From positions 1-47,803 of the forward strand of contig NATV01000098.1 of NCBI GenBank assembly GCA_003094535.1: a stretch of 47,803 nucleotides of DNA. Direction: 5' to 3'. The DNA comes from a gamma proteobacterium symbiont of Ctena orbiculata. Its GTDB lineage: Bacteria; Pseudomonadota; Gammaproteobacteria; Chromatiales; Chromatiaceae. The translations under genes and the position numbers were made by a program. How positions within the stretch are numbered: the first letter of the stretch is position 1; each line of letters opens with the position of its first letter. Below the pieces are notes generated by a model. The model was given only the letters and a program-made list of their open reading frames with translations. It did no database searches and was not told the origin of the DNA. This document shows positions 16,111 to 24,754 of the stretch, one piece after another.

Positions 16111-18435
16111 TTAATTGAAGAGTCGTTGAAACCAGAGTATCCCATCTTCCACCAGTGAACCTGAGCCGGCACAGGGAGCCCTGGAACTGGGACCGCTGCC
16201 ACTGATGAAAGGATATTCCCGGGCCTGGGGGCAACCCTCGCCAAGCAGCCCGCTTTCAGGGTCGATCGCCAGCATTTCCACACCCAGCGGCCGATTCCCA
16301 TGCAGCGGCGAAATCCCGATAGCGTTCATCAACCTGGCCCAGACCCGCATTGCGCCTGAGGATCCCGTGAGTCCGGTGGGACGATTGTCATCGCGTCCCA
16401 CCCAGACAACCGCCACATGCTTCTGGTCAAAGCCGGCAAACCAGCTGTCGCGCAGCTTATCGGTTGTTCCGGTCTTTCCCGCCACCTCGACCTCACCCGG
16501 CAGCAACCATTGCAGCGCCTTACCAGTACCACTGCGGGTCACTTCGATAAGGGCGTGACGGAGCAGATAGACCGCCCGGCTATCCACCCTCGACTCGATC
16601 GCCAGCGGATAGCGTGAAAGCGGTTCTCCAGCCGCATCGGTCACATCACGAATCGATTTCAGGGTGGCGCCAAAACCGCCATTGGCAAGGACCTGGTACA
16701 TCTGGGTCATCTCCAATGGCGAGAGGGATACCGCGCCCAACAGCAGGGACGGGTAGGTTTGCAGAGGACGTCTTATCCCCAGTCTGTGAAGATTGTCGAT
16801 CACCCTATCCAGTCCCACGGTGAGGCCGAGACGCACCGTAGCCTGATTGAATGATTGCGTGAGCGCCTGCTCCAGGGTCACTCCCTCATGGCTCTGATTG
16901 TCATAGTTTCTCGGTGTCCAGATCTCACCGTTCGCACCCTTGATCTGGATGGGGATATCTTCTAGGGGTGTAAGCAGATGATAATCGCCTGGATGAGTCA
17001 GGGCACTGAGATAGACCGCGGGTTTGATCAGGGAACCCACCGGCCGTACCGCGTCCAAAGCACGGTTGAAACCGGCATACCGGGGATTTCTGTCACCCAC
17101 CACGGCCAGCACCTCGCCTGTCTCTGTATCCGCCAGGGTCAAGGCACCCTGCAGGGTGCCGACAGCTATCCCCTGCTGGCCCTCCAACTCTTTGAGCTGT
17201 CGCGAGAGCGACACTTCGGCCTGTTTCTGGAACCAGGGATCCAAGGTTGAAAATATTCTTAATCCGCCGGCACTTAGGTCATCCTCTTTGTAGTCCCTTC
17301 GCAACTGGCGCTTGACCAGATCCATAAATGCGGGACTACCCGAGCTCTGCAGGTCACCCTGCTCCACGCCCAGAGGCTGTTGGGCTGCCTGTTGTGCCTG
17401 TTGCTGGGTGATCACACCCTGATCTGCCATCAGTTTCAGAATCAGGCCGCGTCGTTTTTTCGCCTGTTGCGGATTGCGTCTCGGATCGTAGGCCGAGGGC
17501 CCACGCACCAGGGTGACGAGCAACGCCGTGCGCGGCAGGTCCAGCTCGTGCAGGGGCCGATTGAAGTAGAAGCGACTTGCGAGGGCAAAGCCGTGAATCG
17601 CCTTTCCTCCCTGTTGCCCCAGATAGATCTCATTGGCATAGGCCTCGAGGATCTCATCCTTGTCGTAGCGCATATCCAGGATCAGCGCCATCACGATCTC
17701 GTTTATCTTGCGCCAAAGGGTGCGTTCTGCGCTGAGAAAGTAGTTCTTCACCAGCTGTTGGGTCAACGTGCTGCCACCCTGTACCACCCGCTTTGCTGCC
17801 AGGTTGGCCCATAGTGCGCGCCCAATCGCCATGAAATCGATACCGGCATGGCCATAGAAATTACGATCCTCCACTGCTATCAACCCCGAGACCAGCAATT
17901 GCGGCAGCTCCTGGCGGCTGAGCAGAATCCTGTCTTCTCCCTGCGCCGAGGCGAGACTGCCGATAAGCCTTGGCTCAATTCGATAGTGACCGATCGGATC
18001 CCCACTGCCAGCGCGCTTCAGTGAAGCGACTTGGTGGCCATCGATGACAACCTCCAGGTAGTCGCTGGGACGATCGATGTCGGGAAATCGGAAGGGACGT
18101 GTCCGGATCAGGTAGCGGCCGCGATAGCTGGAGTACTCGCCGGGACGATCCGGGTGTTTAACCCGGCGATAACCAAGTCCGTCAAGGGTCTGCTGAAGGT
18201 GGACCTGGTGCACAACGGCAGCTGGATAGAGATCCAGGGTTCTGCTGTAGACCTTTGCCGGGATATCCCATCGACGTCCCTGAAATCGGTTTTGAACCAG
18301 CTGATCGAGATAGAGGGTATAGAGAATCGCAGTAAGCAACAGGGTGATCATCCCCAGAAACAGCCACCGCTTCCAGCTACGACCCCCGCTGCGACTGCGC
18401 CTTGATCTGCCCCGTTTTACACCTTTTTTCGCCAT
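16111..18435 (-). CDS. mrcB: Penicillin-binding protein 1B (bifunctional glycosyltransferase/transpeptidase)
   Basis: A 774-residue class A PBP that polymerises lipid II and cross-links the peptides in the periplasm. It has a basic cytosolic tail (KKGVKRGRSRRSRSGGR), one transmembrane segment (~residues 27-48), and a UB2H-like region (~60-140) that binds the outer-membrane activator LpoB in E. coli. The GT51 domain contains VEDRNFYGHAGID with the catalytic Glu (~190) and QGGSTLTQQLVKNYFL. The transpeptidase domain has SLIKP (Ser ~468), the SFN motif (SFNQATVRLGL) and KTGTTD. All catalytic motifs are intact and length is normal. The start at 18435 has only a weak Shine-Dalgarno. It is divergent from the cytochrome c gene and not in an operon with flanking genes. 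Confidence 0.95.
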   Translation of the reverse strand: MAKKGVKRGRSRRSRSGGRSWKRWLFLGMITLLLTAILYTLYLDQLVQNRFQGRRWDIPAKVYSRTLDLYPAAVVHQVHLQQTLDGLGYRRVKHPDRPGEYSSYRGRYLIRTRPFRFPDIDRPSDYLEVVIDGHQVASLKRAGSGDPIGHYRIEPRLIGSLASAQGEDRILLSRQELPQLLVSGLIAVEDRNFYGHAGIDFMAIGRALWANLAAKRVVQGGSTLTQQLVKNYFLSAERTLWRKINEIVMALILDMRYDKDEILEAYANEIYLGQQGGKAIHGFALASRFYFNRPLHELDLPRTALLVTLVRGPSAYDPRRNPQQAKKRRGLILKLMADQGVITQQQAQQAAQQPLGVEQGDLQSSGSPAFMDLVKRQLRRDYKEDDLSAGGLRIFSTLDPWFQKQAEVSLSRQLKELEGQQGIAVGTLQGALTLADTETGEVLAVVGDRNPRYAGFNRALDAVRPVGSLIKPAVYLSALTHPGDYHLLTPLEDIPIQIKGANGEIWTPRNYDNQSHEGVTLEQALTQSFNQATVRLGLTVGLDRVIDNLHRLGIRRPLQTYPSLLLGAVSLSPLEMTQMYQVLANGGFGATLKSIRDVTDAAGEPLSRYPLAIESRVDSRAVYLLRHALIEVTRSGTGKALQWLLPGEVEVAGKTGTTDKLRDSWFAGFDQKHVAVVWVGRDDNRPTGLTGSSGAMRVWARLMNAIGISPLHGNRPLGVEMLAIDPESGLLGEGCPQAREYPFISGSGPSSRAPCAGSGSLVEDGILWFQRLFN

Positions 18436-18649
18436 ACTCTGCCGCTGTTAACTTTCCCGACTGAACCCAGCCAATGGGATTGGAGGAGGTAAGCCATCGA
18501 CCATAATGTGGGCTATTTTGGATTACCTCTTGACTGACACCCACTCTTAAGCATTAGATTCCTAAAAAGTCAATACGTGAATCAAGTCTCAAAATTAGTG
18601 GCCGCTATGTTGGTTTGAAGTGCACATCTTAGCAGGGAGTTAAAACCAG

Positions 18650-19333
18650 ATGCGATCCAGAATTCCACTAAAGAATTGGCTGCTGACATTCGCGCTCATT
18701 GCGGCTGCCTTTATGCTGATGGGTCAAAACGTCTTGGCAAGTGACATGGAAGAGGATCTCAAGCTGCGTACTAATCTCGAAAAGCGCATCTCAGAGTTGT
18801 CCAAAAGCAAAAAGTTACGCAAACAGATGGTCAAAGAGGGCCGCGAGCGTACGATTCTTTGCAAGACATGTCACGGTGAAGATGGAATAGCGATTCAGCC
18901 CTTGGCCCCCAATCTGGCGGGGCAGAATCCTGTCTATATCGTCGATCAGTTTCAACGCTTCGGCGACGGCCGACGCAATGACTATCTGATGAGCAACCTA
19001 GCCAAGACCTTCAGCATTGAAGACAAGATAAAAATCGCGCTCTACTACTCTGACATGGAGATGAAACCCTCGGGTGGCGGCAATGCCGAACTGCTTCCTG
19101 AAGGCGCAAAGATCTACCAGGAATCCTGCGTCAAATGTCACGGCGAGAACGGGCGTGGACAGGAGGGTTATGCCCGGCTTGCAGGCCAGCGGCATGACTA
19201 CGTGGTTAAAATGCTCAAGGAATTTCGCGACCGCACCGGCAAGCGTACCAATGTATGGATGTCAGGTGTTGCGATTCGCCTCACTGACCGGGATATGGAT
19301 GCCGTGGCAACCTATTTGGCGAACTTGAATTAG
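18650..19333 (+). CDS. Diheme cytochrome c (cytochrome c4-like), exported
   Basis: A 227-residue protein with a signal peptide (NWLLTFALIAAAFMLMGQNVLAS) and two class I haem motifs, CKTCH (~residues 74-78) and CVKCH (~162-166). Each half continues with the NLAGQ/RLAGQ element typical of cytochromes c4/c553, and each has a candidate axial Met (NDYLMSN and NVWMSGVA). It would shuttle electrons in the periplasm, for example to a terminal oxidase. An ~30-residue charged helix precedes the first haem motif, longer than in standard c4. GGGAG lies 10 bases before the ATG. A TTGACT at 18530-18535 followed after 17 bases by ATTAGA is a possible promoter with a weak -10. No partner oxidase gene is in the window. 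Confidence 0.92.
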   Translation: MRSRIPLKNWLLTFALIAAAFMLMGQNVLASDMEEDLKLRTNLEKRISELSKSKKLRKQMVKEGRERTILCKTCHGEDGIAIQPLAPNLAGQNPVYIVDQFQRFGDGRRNDYLMSNLAKTFSIEDKIKIALYYSDMEMKPSGGGNAELLPEGAKIYQESCVKCHGENGRGQEGYARLAGQRHDYVVKMLKEFRDRTGKRTNVWMSGVAIRLTDRDMDAVATYLANLN

Positions 19334-19387
19334 CGCCGACTCAAGCCGTCGGCCTGGTTAGCGAAACATTCTCCCATACTCCATTTT

Positions 19388-20119
19388 TCAGGGTATGACG
19401 CTTTGCCGGACATTTGCCGCTTCACGGCAGTCATAAGCGCAATTGAAGGCCTTTTCCGTCAGCGGGAACTGAGCAAGCCGCAGTTTCAAATAGGCGTATA
19501 ACTGAGCCACCCAGGGCGGCTCACCCCGCAGCGAAGCTATCTCCTTTTGACGCAAGTCGTAGGGAGCGATCAAGACAGCCGACCGATCCAACCCCACCTT
19601 CGCAACCAGATAGAACAGCTCCTCGATATAGCGGTTGCCGATCGCCAGGCACCCCGCCGACCAGGCACTGCCGTGAATGAAGATATTCGAACCGGGGGCC
19701 GTGCGTCCCTCTCTGGTTGCATTCAGCCAATCGAATCCGTTGGGATAGTTGAGTTTCATTGAAAGGTGGAAGTGACTGTTGGGATTGAGTTCCACGATGC
19801 GGTAGAAACCCTCAGGAACCTGTTTGTCCCCTTCGCGCAATTTTGGTCCTCTACCCCCGCTGGCTGCGAAAATGGCATAGTCATGAATAAAACGCCATTG
19901 ACCGTCTTGGTAAGCCCACAACTCGAGCCGCCGATTCTCTTTTATCGCGATCAGCTGTATCCGTTGCGGCGGGTAGTCGACCGCAACACGCTCGAAGCGG
20001 GCTTTCAAGCGCTGCTCCACATGGGGGCCGAGACCGTTCAGCACGTCTTCGAGATCAGCATTCTGTGCTGCCCAGGCACTGCCCATCAGTAACAATAGTA
20101 TCAGCAGGAGCGGTCTCAT
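19388..20119 (-). CDS. YafK-like L,D-transpeptidase (YkuD domain), exported
   Basis: A 243-residue periplasmic protein with a short signal peptide (MRPLLLILLLLMGSAWAA). The YkuD catalytic signature appears as FIHGSAWSAGCLAI, with His and nucleophilic Cys (~157). GPKLREGDKQVPEGFYRI and NPNSHFHLSMKLNYPN match the YafK/DpaA branch, whose E. coli member detaches Braun lipoprotein from peptidoglycan instead of forming cross-links. Which reaction this one does cannot be read from sequence. Its ATG overlaps the stop of the glutamine amidotransferase gene by four bases (20116-20119), so it is the last gene of the sortase operon, which makes a role in envelope remodelling around the anchored proteins plausible. 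Confidence 0.88.
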   Translation of the reverse strand: MRPLLLILLLLMGSAWAAQNADLEDVLNGLGPHVEQRLKARFERVAVDYPPQRIQLIAIKENRRLELWAYQDGQWRFIHDYAIFAASGGRGPKLREGDKQVPEGFYRIVELNPNSHFHLSMKLNYPNGFDWLNATREGRTAPGSNIFIHGSAWSAGCLAIGNRYIEELFYLVAKVGLDRSAVLIAPYDLRQKEIASLRGEPPWVAQLYAYLKLRLAQFPLTEKAFNCAYDCREAANVRQSVIP

Positions 20120-20835
20120 ATCTCACCCTGCCTGGCCAATACCCGTTCTAACCATCTGCCGTAGATGAGGTCGGAAATTCGATGTAATGCTTCAATCTGT
20201 TTATCGAGAGCGTCCAGGATAACCTGGGCCGATTGACTACAGGCCGAATCGAGCAACAGATCACTGCCGTATCGCTCAATCCAGTTCCCCACCATCTCCC
20301 TGGTCATCTCGAGGTGAAACTGCATACCGATATGGTCACCCATGACAAATCCCTGCTGGTCAAAACAGTCGCTTTGCATCAGATGTCGGCTGCCCTCCGG
20401 TAAAGTGTAGGTATCCGCATGCCAATGAAAGGCGGTGAAATGGTCTGGTATCCCCTGCAGCCACCCTTCGTGATCACTCTCCCCCAGCTTGTGTACGGGA
20501 TGCCAACCTATCTCCATACCCTCGCCCCGGGTGATTTCGCCTCCCAGCGCCTTGCTCATCAATTGCGCACCGAAACAGATTCCCATCACCGGCAGATCGC
20601 GGTCGAATGCCTTGCGGATCAACTCCAGCTCCCCTTCCATCCAAGGCAGCTGGTCATTGACGCTGACGCCAGCCCCCATAAAGACCAGGGCGGAGACGTC
20701 ATCCATGCGTTGTGGAATTGGATGATCCTCGTCGATGCAGACCATTTCCCAGGGGATGGATCGCGACTGTAGAAACTCACCCAGATAACCGGGGTGTTGA
20801 CAAACCAGATGACGGAATATTCGGATCGGCTTCAT
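20116..20835 (-). CDS. Class I glutamine amidotransferase-like protein
   Basis: A 239-residue stand-alone type 1 glutamine amidotransferase. The nucleophile elbow is GICFGAQLMSKALGG (Cys ~87), followed by HWHADTYTLPEGS and GMQFHLEMT, the latter holding the catalytic His and Glu. The start of the fold, MKPIRIFRHLVCQ, matches GMP-synthase-like GATases of unknown partner. It is cytosolic; the acceptor of the ammonia, or whether it is instead a peptidase-like hydrolase, is unknown. AGG lies seven bases before the ATG at 20835. The gene begins inside the sortase reading frame (59-base out-of-frame overlap) and ends in a four-base overlap with the L,D-transpeptidase gene. Confidence 0.85.
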   Translation of the reverse strand: MKPIRIFRHLVCQHPGYLGEFLQSRSIPWEMVCIDEDHPIPQRMDDVSALVFMGAGVSVNDQLPWMEGELELIRKAFDRDLPVMGICFGAQLMSKALGGEITRGEGMEIGWHPVHKLGESDHEGWLQGIPDHFTAFHWHADTYTLPEGSRHLMQSDCFDQQGFVMGDHIGMQFHLEMTREMVGNWIERYGSDLLLDSACSQSAQVILDALDKQIEALHRISDLIYGRWLERVLARQGEI

Positions 20836-21475
20836 TCGGACCTGGAGTTATTTTAGGATTCAACCGGGATTCTAACCCGAATAGCTCTCCCGGTTCAGCT
20901 TCGGCCCACACCACAAAGCGCAAATCACCCCCGGGCACCAGGGCCTCGAAGGGATAGCAGGTCACCAGGATCAATCCACGACCCGCTGCATCGTTTTTAA
21001 GCCGATCCTGCCGCTGATCCACAATTGCGCTAGCGGTGACACGATAGATGATCTGACCATCATGCGGGGTATCCAGCAGCAGCCTGTCCCCTTGCTGCAG
21101 ATTCTTGAGAAATCGGAAATGGGTATCCCTGTGCCCGGCAACGAGGCTGGTTCCTGAAGCACCCGGGGGTGGTGTCTGCATTGCCCAACCGGGCGCGAAG
21201 GCCAGGGTCCTGCCGCTGACACCCGCAAGGATATGGCGTTTTACCCCCAGTCTTGGCACCTCCATGCGCGCCACCGGCCAGGTATCCGCCCAGGGCCAGG
21301 GCCGGATCCTCTGATCATGGGAAGTGGTGACGAGCCAGGCTGCCGCGATCAGGCCCTCCGCTAGCCAGGCTTTCGCCAGGATCCAGATCCCATCGGTGAG
21401 GAGAGAGCAGGCGATCAGGAGCACCACTGTGGAGAGTCTGAACAGACGTTTGAAATCAGCACTCCCGGTCAGCAT
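20777..21475 (-). CDS. Class GN sortase
   Basis: A 232-residue sortase of the Gram-negative class (class GN, the dedicated proteobacterial sortase). It has one N-terminal membrane segment (~residues 10-45), then the sortase beta-barrel. Catalytic residues are visible: His115 (AGHRDTHF), Cys173 (LVTCYPF) and Arg186 (GGDLRFVV). It would cut the sorting signal of its target at the cytoplasmic membrane and transfer it to an unknown acceptor. After the last core strand (FVVWAEAEPGE) a ~40-residue polar tail runs to 20777, encoded over the start of the amidotransferase gene. The ATG overlaps the stop of the target gene by seven bases. The pairing one sortase-one target is characteristic of this system. 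Confidence 0.95.
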   Translation of the reverse strand: MLTGSADFKRLFRLSTVVLLIACSLLTDGIWILAKAWLAEGLIAAAWLVTTSHDQRIRPWPWADTWPVARMEVPRLGVKRHILAGVSGRTLAFAPGWAMQTPPPGASGTSLVAGHRDTHFRFLKNLQQGDRLLLDTPHDGQIIYRVTASAIVDQRQDRLKNDAAGRGLILVTCYPFEALVPGGDLRFVVWAEAEPGELFGLESRLNPKITPGPNEADPNIPSSGLSTPRLSG

Positions 21476-23634
21476 TTAAACAGCCCTGCAGAGGGCCGTT
21501 CTATACGCCTCTGACGGAAAAGCGCCATCCAGACAAGCAACAACAGCCCACCCAGCAGCAGCACCAGCGGGCCACGGGACGCAGTTTGCGGCAACTCGCC
21601 GAAAACCGACCCGGCATGCCACCCTGCAGGGAGATTGACCGGCATCATGCCGCCCTCCAGGTGCTCGCTGCCGGTACGGCTGACACGCTTTTCCACCGCA
21701 ACCAGACTCGTATAGGGGGAGACGAGTTGATGCCTCAATGCCAGATCGAGCACGGCCTGGCGCTTCTCACCCAAGGCCATCTCATCCTCGGCCATAGCCA
21801 GCAGGCTCGCGATTCGCCGCCTCGCCCACAACGTGTGCAACCCGGTCTTCTCCTCCTTCGACTCAAGATTGACGACCTGCCGCCAGGATTCACTGCCCCT
21901 GCTGCCTTCAATCACCAGACTGCCCCTGAACTCTCTCCCCTTGATAGCGATCATCAAGGGCTCGCCCAGGTAAAGATCCGGGAAGCGCCGGGGTTCGACC
22001 TCGATATCGCCGGGACCCTGCCAGGCGATATTGATATGGCTCATGGCAGGGTGTTCAAGTTTCTCCAGCAGGCTCTGCATGCGGTCTGCCACTTCATCCA
22101 GATCACCGATATAGATAAAACTGCCCCGCCCATAAGCTGCCGCACGCTGCATGAAGAGGCTGTTCGGCGCTGAGCCTATTCCGACGGTGAAGAGCCTGTT
22201 CTCACCCAGGTCTCTGCGTATCAGATCGAACAGCGCCCTTTCGTTGCCGACGCTGCCATCGGTGAGAAACACCACCTGGCGCAGGCGGCCTGATTCGTCG
22301 CGCTGTCCCAACGCCTTCTCAAGGGCGGGATACATCTCCGTACCCCCCTCCGCCTGGAGTCTGTCGATGAAGCGAGACGCCCGGCCCAGATTGCCGCTGG
22401 TAGCCGGCTGGGGCGAGGAGAAGAGAGAGCGGCTGCGGTTATTGAAGCCGATGAGATTGAATCGATCGCTGGTTTTCAGACGGCCTATTGCCAGTTTCAG
22501 TGCTGCCTTGGCCTGAACCATCGACGTGCCGTGCATGGAACCGGAGTGATCGATGACGAAGATCAGATCCCGCTTCAGCGTAGTGTCAGGGTTGTTTGCA
22601 TCGGGGGGCAGTATCATCAATAGCGCATAGTCATCACCCTGCCAATGTTCGGTGAAGAGCGCACTTCTCGGTGCGTAGCCAGGCTGCGGTTGCCAACTCA
22701 AAAGAAAATCCCTCTCCGCGGGAACCCAGTCATCGGCCAGGCGCAGATGGACCACGCCCTCTCTATCCACGGTTTCCATCATCTGGTGGTAGTGGCTGTC
22801 TACACTCTGCAGCGGTAGACCGGGATTGAGCCTGACCCTGAGGGAGACCGGATTGACCACGCCATCGCGGGGATCGATCACCGGAGGCGTAATCTGGCTC
22901 GCGTCCATGACCTGATCGGTATCCCGCGCCCATCCGGCGAGTGATTCCGTGTTTGGGGTCTCCGAGGCAAGCGGCGTCCCCGGTATATAACGCGGAGCGA
23001 CCACCAATGGCAGCCGCAGCTCAAACCGGCCCTGCGCATAGCGGACCTGCTGCTGAAACTCGATGGCTACACGAATCTTCTCACCCGGGGCGATGTTGCT
23101 CAGGGAGGCCGAAAAGATATTCGCTCGCTGCTGGCTCAGCAGGCTGGCCTTCTTCCCCTCATTCCTGGCCTTGCGGTAGATCCGCCGCGCTTCCCTCTTC
23201 TCTTCGATTCTTCCTTCAATGATATGCTCGCCTATCTGCATTCTGAGCCTTTCGACGGCGGACGATTCGGGCAGCGGAAACTGATAGATTCCCTCCATCC
23301 AGGAACTGCTGGGATTGATGAAGCGATGTTCGACACGAACCCTGGCCAGCATCCCGTTAATATCGACATGCAGATCGCTTTTCATCAGCGGCGCCCGTTG
23401 CAGCAGCTGACCATCCAATGAGCGCAGCTGAAGATTCGCAGCCTCCTCCCTGAGGCTGTTTGCTTCAACACTACTCCAGCCAAAAACAAGCAAAATCAAC
23501 AGTATGCTACCTGATAGGCCGGTAAAGACCGCAGCCAGGAGGGTCAGGAGCAGATCCCGTACCAGGCCTTTATTGCTGAAGCTGAGATCCTGCTGTCCGG
23601 CTTGCGGCGTACTAGTGGCGCTTCTTTGCCGCAC
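21469..23634 (-). CDS. Proteobacterial sortase target protein (VIT and vWA domains, LPQTA tail)
   Basis: A 721-residue exported protein and the dedicated substrate of the neighbouring sortase. It has an N-terminal hydrophobic signal (DLLLTLLAAVFTGLSGSILL), a VIT domain (~residues 55-200), and a vWA domain with MIDAS motif DHSGSMHG (after LIFVI). A Pro/Gly segment then leads to the C-terminal sorting signal: ELPQTAS, a hydrophobic helix, and the basic end RQRR. VIT-vWA proteins bind ligands through a divalent metal, as in inter-alpha-trypsin inhibitors. I chose the GTG at 23634 because GGGGAGG lies six bases upstream; an ATG at 23748 would add 38 non-hydrophobic residues that overlap another gene in a different frame. 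Confidence 0.93.
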   Translation of the reverse strand: MRQRSATSTPQAGQQDLSFSNKGLVRDLLLTLLAAVFTGLSGSILLILLVFGWSSVEANSLREEAANLQLRSLDGQLLQRAPLMKSDLHVDINGMLARVRVEHRFINPSSSWMEGIYQFPLPESSAVERLRMQIGEHIIEGRIEEKREARRIYRKARNEGKKASLLSQQRANIFSASLSNIAPGEKIRVAIEFQQQVRYAQGRFELRLPLVVAPRYIPGTPLASETPNTESLAGWARDTDQVMDASQITPPVIDPRDGVVNPVSLRVRLNPGLPLQSVDSHYHQMMETVDREGVVHLRLADDWVPAERDFLLSWQPQPGYAPRSALFTEHWQGDDYALLMILPPDANNPDTTLKRDLIFVIDHSGSMHGTSMVQAKAALKLAIGRLKTSDRFNLIGFNNRSRSLFSSPQPATSGNLGRASRFIDRLQAEGGTEMYPALEKALGQRDESGRLRQVVFLTDGSVGNERALFDLIRRDLGENRLFTVGIGSAPNSLFMQRAAAYGRGSFIYIGDLDEVADRMQSLLEKLEHPAMSHINIAWQGPGDIEVEPRRFPDLYLGEPLMIAIKGREFRGSLVIEGSRGSESWRQVVNLESKEEKTGLHTLWARRRIASLLAMAEDEMALGEKRQAVLDLALRHQLVSPYTSLVAVEKRVSRTGSEHLEGGMMPVNLPAGWHAGSVFGELPQTASRGPLVLLLGGLLLLVWMALFRQRRIERPSAGLFKC

Positions 23635-23773
23635 GACGCACCTCCCCTCTGCTACGGTGCTGATACAATGGTCTCGCCGATCCGATACTGACCCAGCGAT
23701 AGCTGTCACGGGTGAGTTTCTCGGGGGAGCTGTAGACGAACTCCTCACTCATGGGCTGGCGATAGAATTTCAC
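23612..23773 (-). CDS. Small basic protein (53 aa) within the sortase operon
   Basis: A short frame that is easily missed. It starts at GTG 23773 and stops at TAG (23612-23614). The GTG shares four bases with the TGA of the pdsO-like gene (GTGA overlap, typical of translational coupling), and AAAGGAG lies seven bases upstream (23781-23787). The 53-residue product begins MKFYRQPMSEEF and ends RRAAKKRH; it has 13 Lys/Arg against 5 Asp/Glu, no hydrophobic segment, no Cys, and Tyr/Arg-rich composition (DSYRWVSIGSARPLY). The GGGGAGG of the downstream target gene lies within it and overlaps its last codons, linking their translation. I know no family; it may be a cytosolic regulator or nucleic-acid or partner-binding protein. 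Confidence 0.7.
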   Translation of the reverse strand: MKFYRQPMSEEFVYSSPEKLTRDSYRWVSIGSARPLYQHRSRGEVRRAAKKRH

Positions 23774-24462
23774 GACTCTTCTCCTTTCAGCAGTGAGAGC
23801 TCAACCATTCTGTCGTAGGCGAGACCCTCGAAGTCCTGAATGGGATATCGCGCCTGAGCCTTGCCGATGTAGTCGATCTCCATACGGGCTTTAGGCAAGC
23901 CGGAATCGATCATTACCGCGGCTACAGCCTCCGCACGGCGCTTACTGAGCATCTTGTTGTACGTATCGCTGCCACGCGCATCCGCACCAGCCCGGATCTG
24001 CAGTTTAAATTCAGGAAATGCCTGCAGCAGTAACGCCAGGGCCTTGAGCTGCTCGCCGATCCCCGGTTCGATTTCAGCGCTGTTGCTGCGAAAACCGAGA
24101 CAGAAGGTGTAGCCCTGTTGCAGGGCTTCCACCCTGGCCGACTCCATGGCGCGCTGACGCTGGAACAGCGCCTGATGCTCGGTGGCGGCCTGTTGATCTC
24201 TCCGCTGCAGCAGCTGGAGCGCTGCCAGCTCCGCACCCAACTCTCCCTGCTGCCGCTTTCGCGTTTCCAGTTCACCGAGCATCGCGCCACCGCTCAGTCC
24301 CAGAACAACTCCTGGCGGCCCGCCTAAGAGACCACCCACCACCAGGCCTACCATGGATCCTGTAAATACACCTTTTTCTAACCTTTGCTCCCCTTCCTCT
24401 GCCATCACCGTTGATGAATACAGGAGGGTGGAAATTGCCAATGCTACGAAAGTCCTCTTCAT
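23770..24462 (-). CDS. pdsO: Sortase-associated OmpA-like protein (PdsO type)
   Basis: A 230-residue protein and first gene of the sortase operon. It has a signal peptide (MKRTFVALAISTLLYSSTVMA), then a Gly-rich hydrophobic zone (GLVVGGLLGGPPGVVLGLSGG) that may insert in a membrane, a Gln/Arg-rich coiled coil (~residues 65-105), and a C-terminal OmpA-type peptidoglycan-binding domain (~110-225). In the OmpA domain the canonical core appears modified but recognisable (AGADARGSDTYNKMLSKRRAEAV). OmpA domains bind diaminopimelate in peptidoglycan, so this protein likely ties the system to the wall. The order PdsO, target, sortase is the known dedicated-sortase arrangement. Divergent from the substrate-binding-like gene across 292 bases that hold no other gene. 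Confidence 0.9.
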   Translation of the reverse strand: MKRTFVALAISTLLYSSTVMAEEGEQRLEKGVFTGSMVGLVVGGLLGGPPGVVLGLSGGAMLGELETRKRQQGELGAELAALQLLQRRDQQAATEHQALFQRQRAMESARVEALQQGYTFCLGFRSNSAEIEPGIGEQLKALALLLQAFPEFKLQIRAGADARGSDTYNKMLSKRRAEAVAAVMIDSGLPKARMEIDYIGKAQARYPIQDFEGLAYDRMVELSLLKGEES

Positions 24463-24754
24463 CTGATTTACCTCTTTATCTTGGTCCAGCGCGCCTTCCC
24501 TGGCGAATTAGGTGACTCCTGTGCGGCGCCGGTATCTGTCGTTACCGATACCAATTTCAGCCGACGGAAATGGCATTTATGGCACCATAATGAGGCATCA
24601 CAGGGGCAGAAAATGACCAAATACTGTCAATTCGAGGCGGGTTGCGGCGTTCTTCATATCTATTTATTAATATATGTAGCCGATTCGACTAAAGTTATTA
24701 TTTATGGATGCCGTAAAGCCGTAGGTAACCGCAAGGAAACTCCTGTTATCAAGA

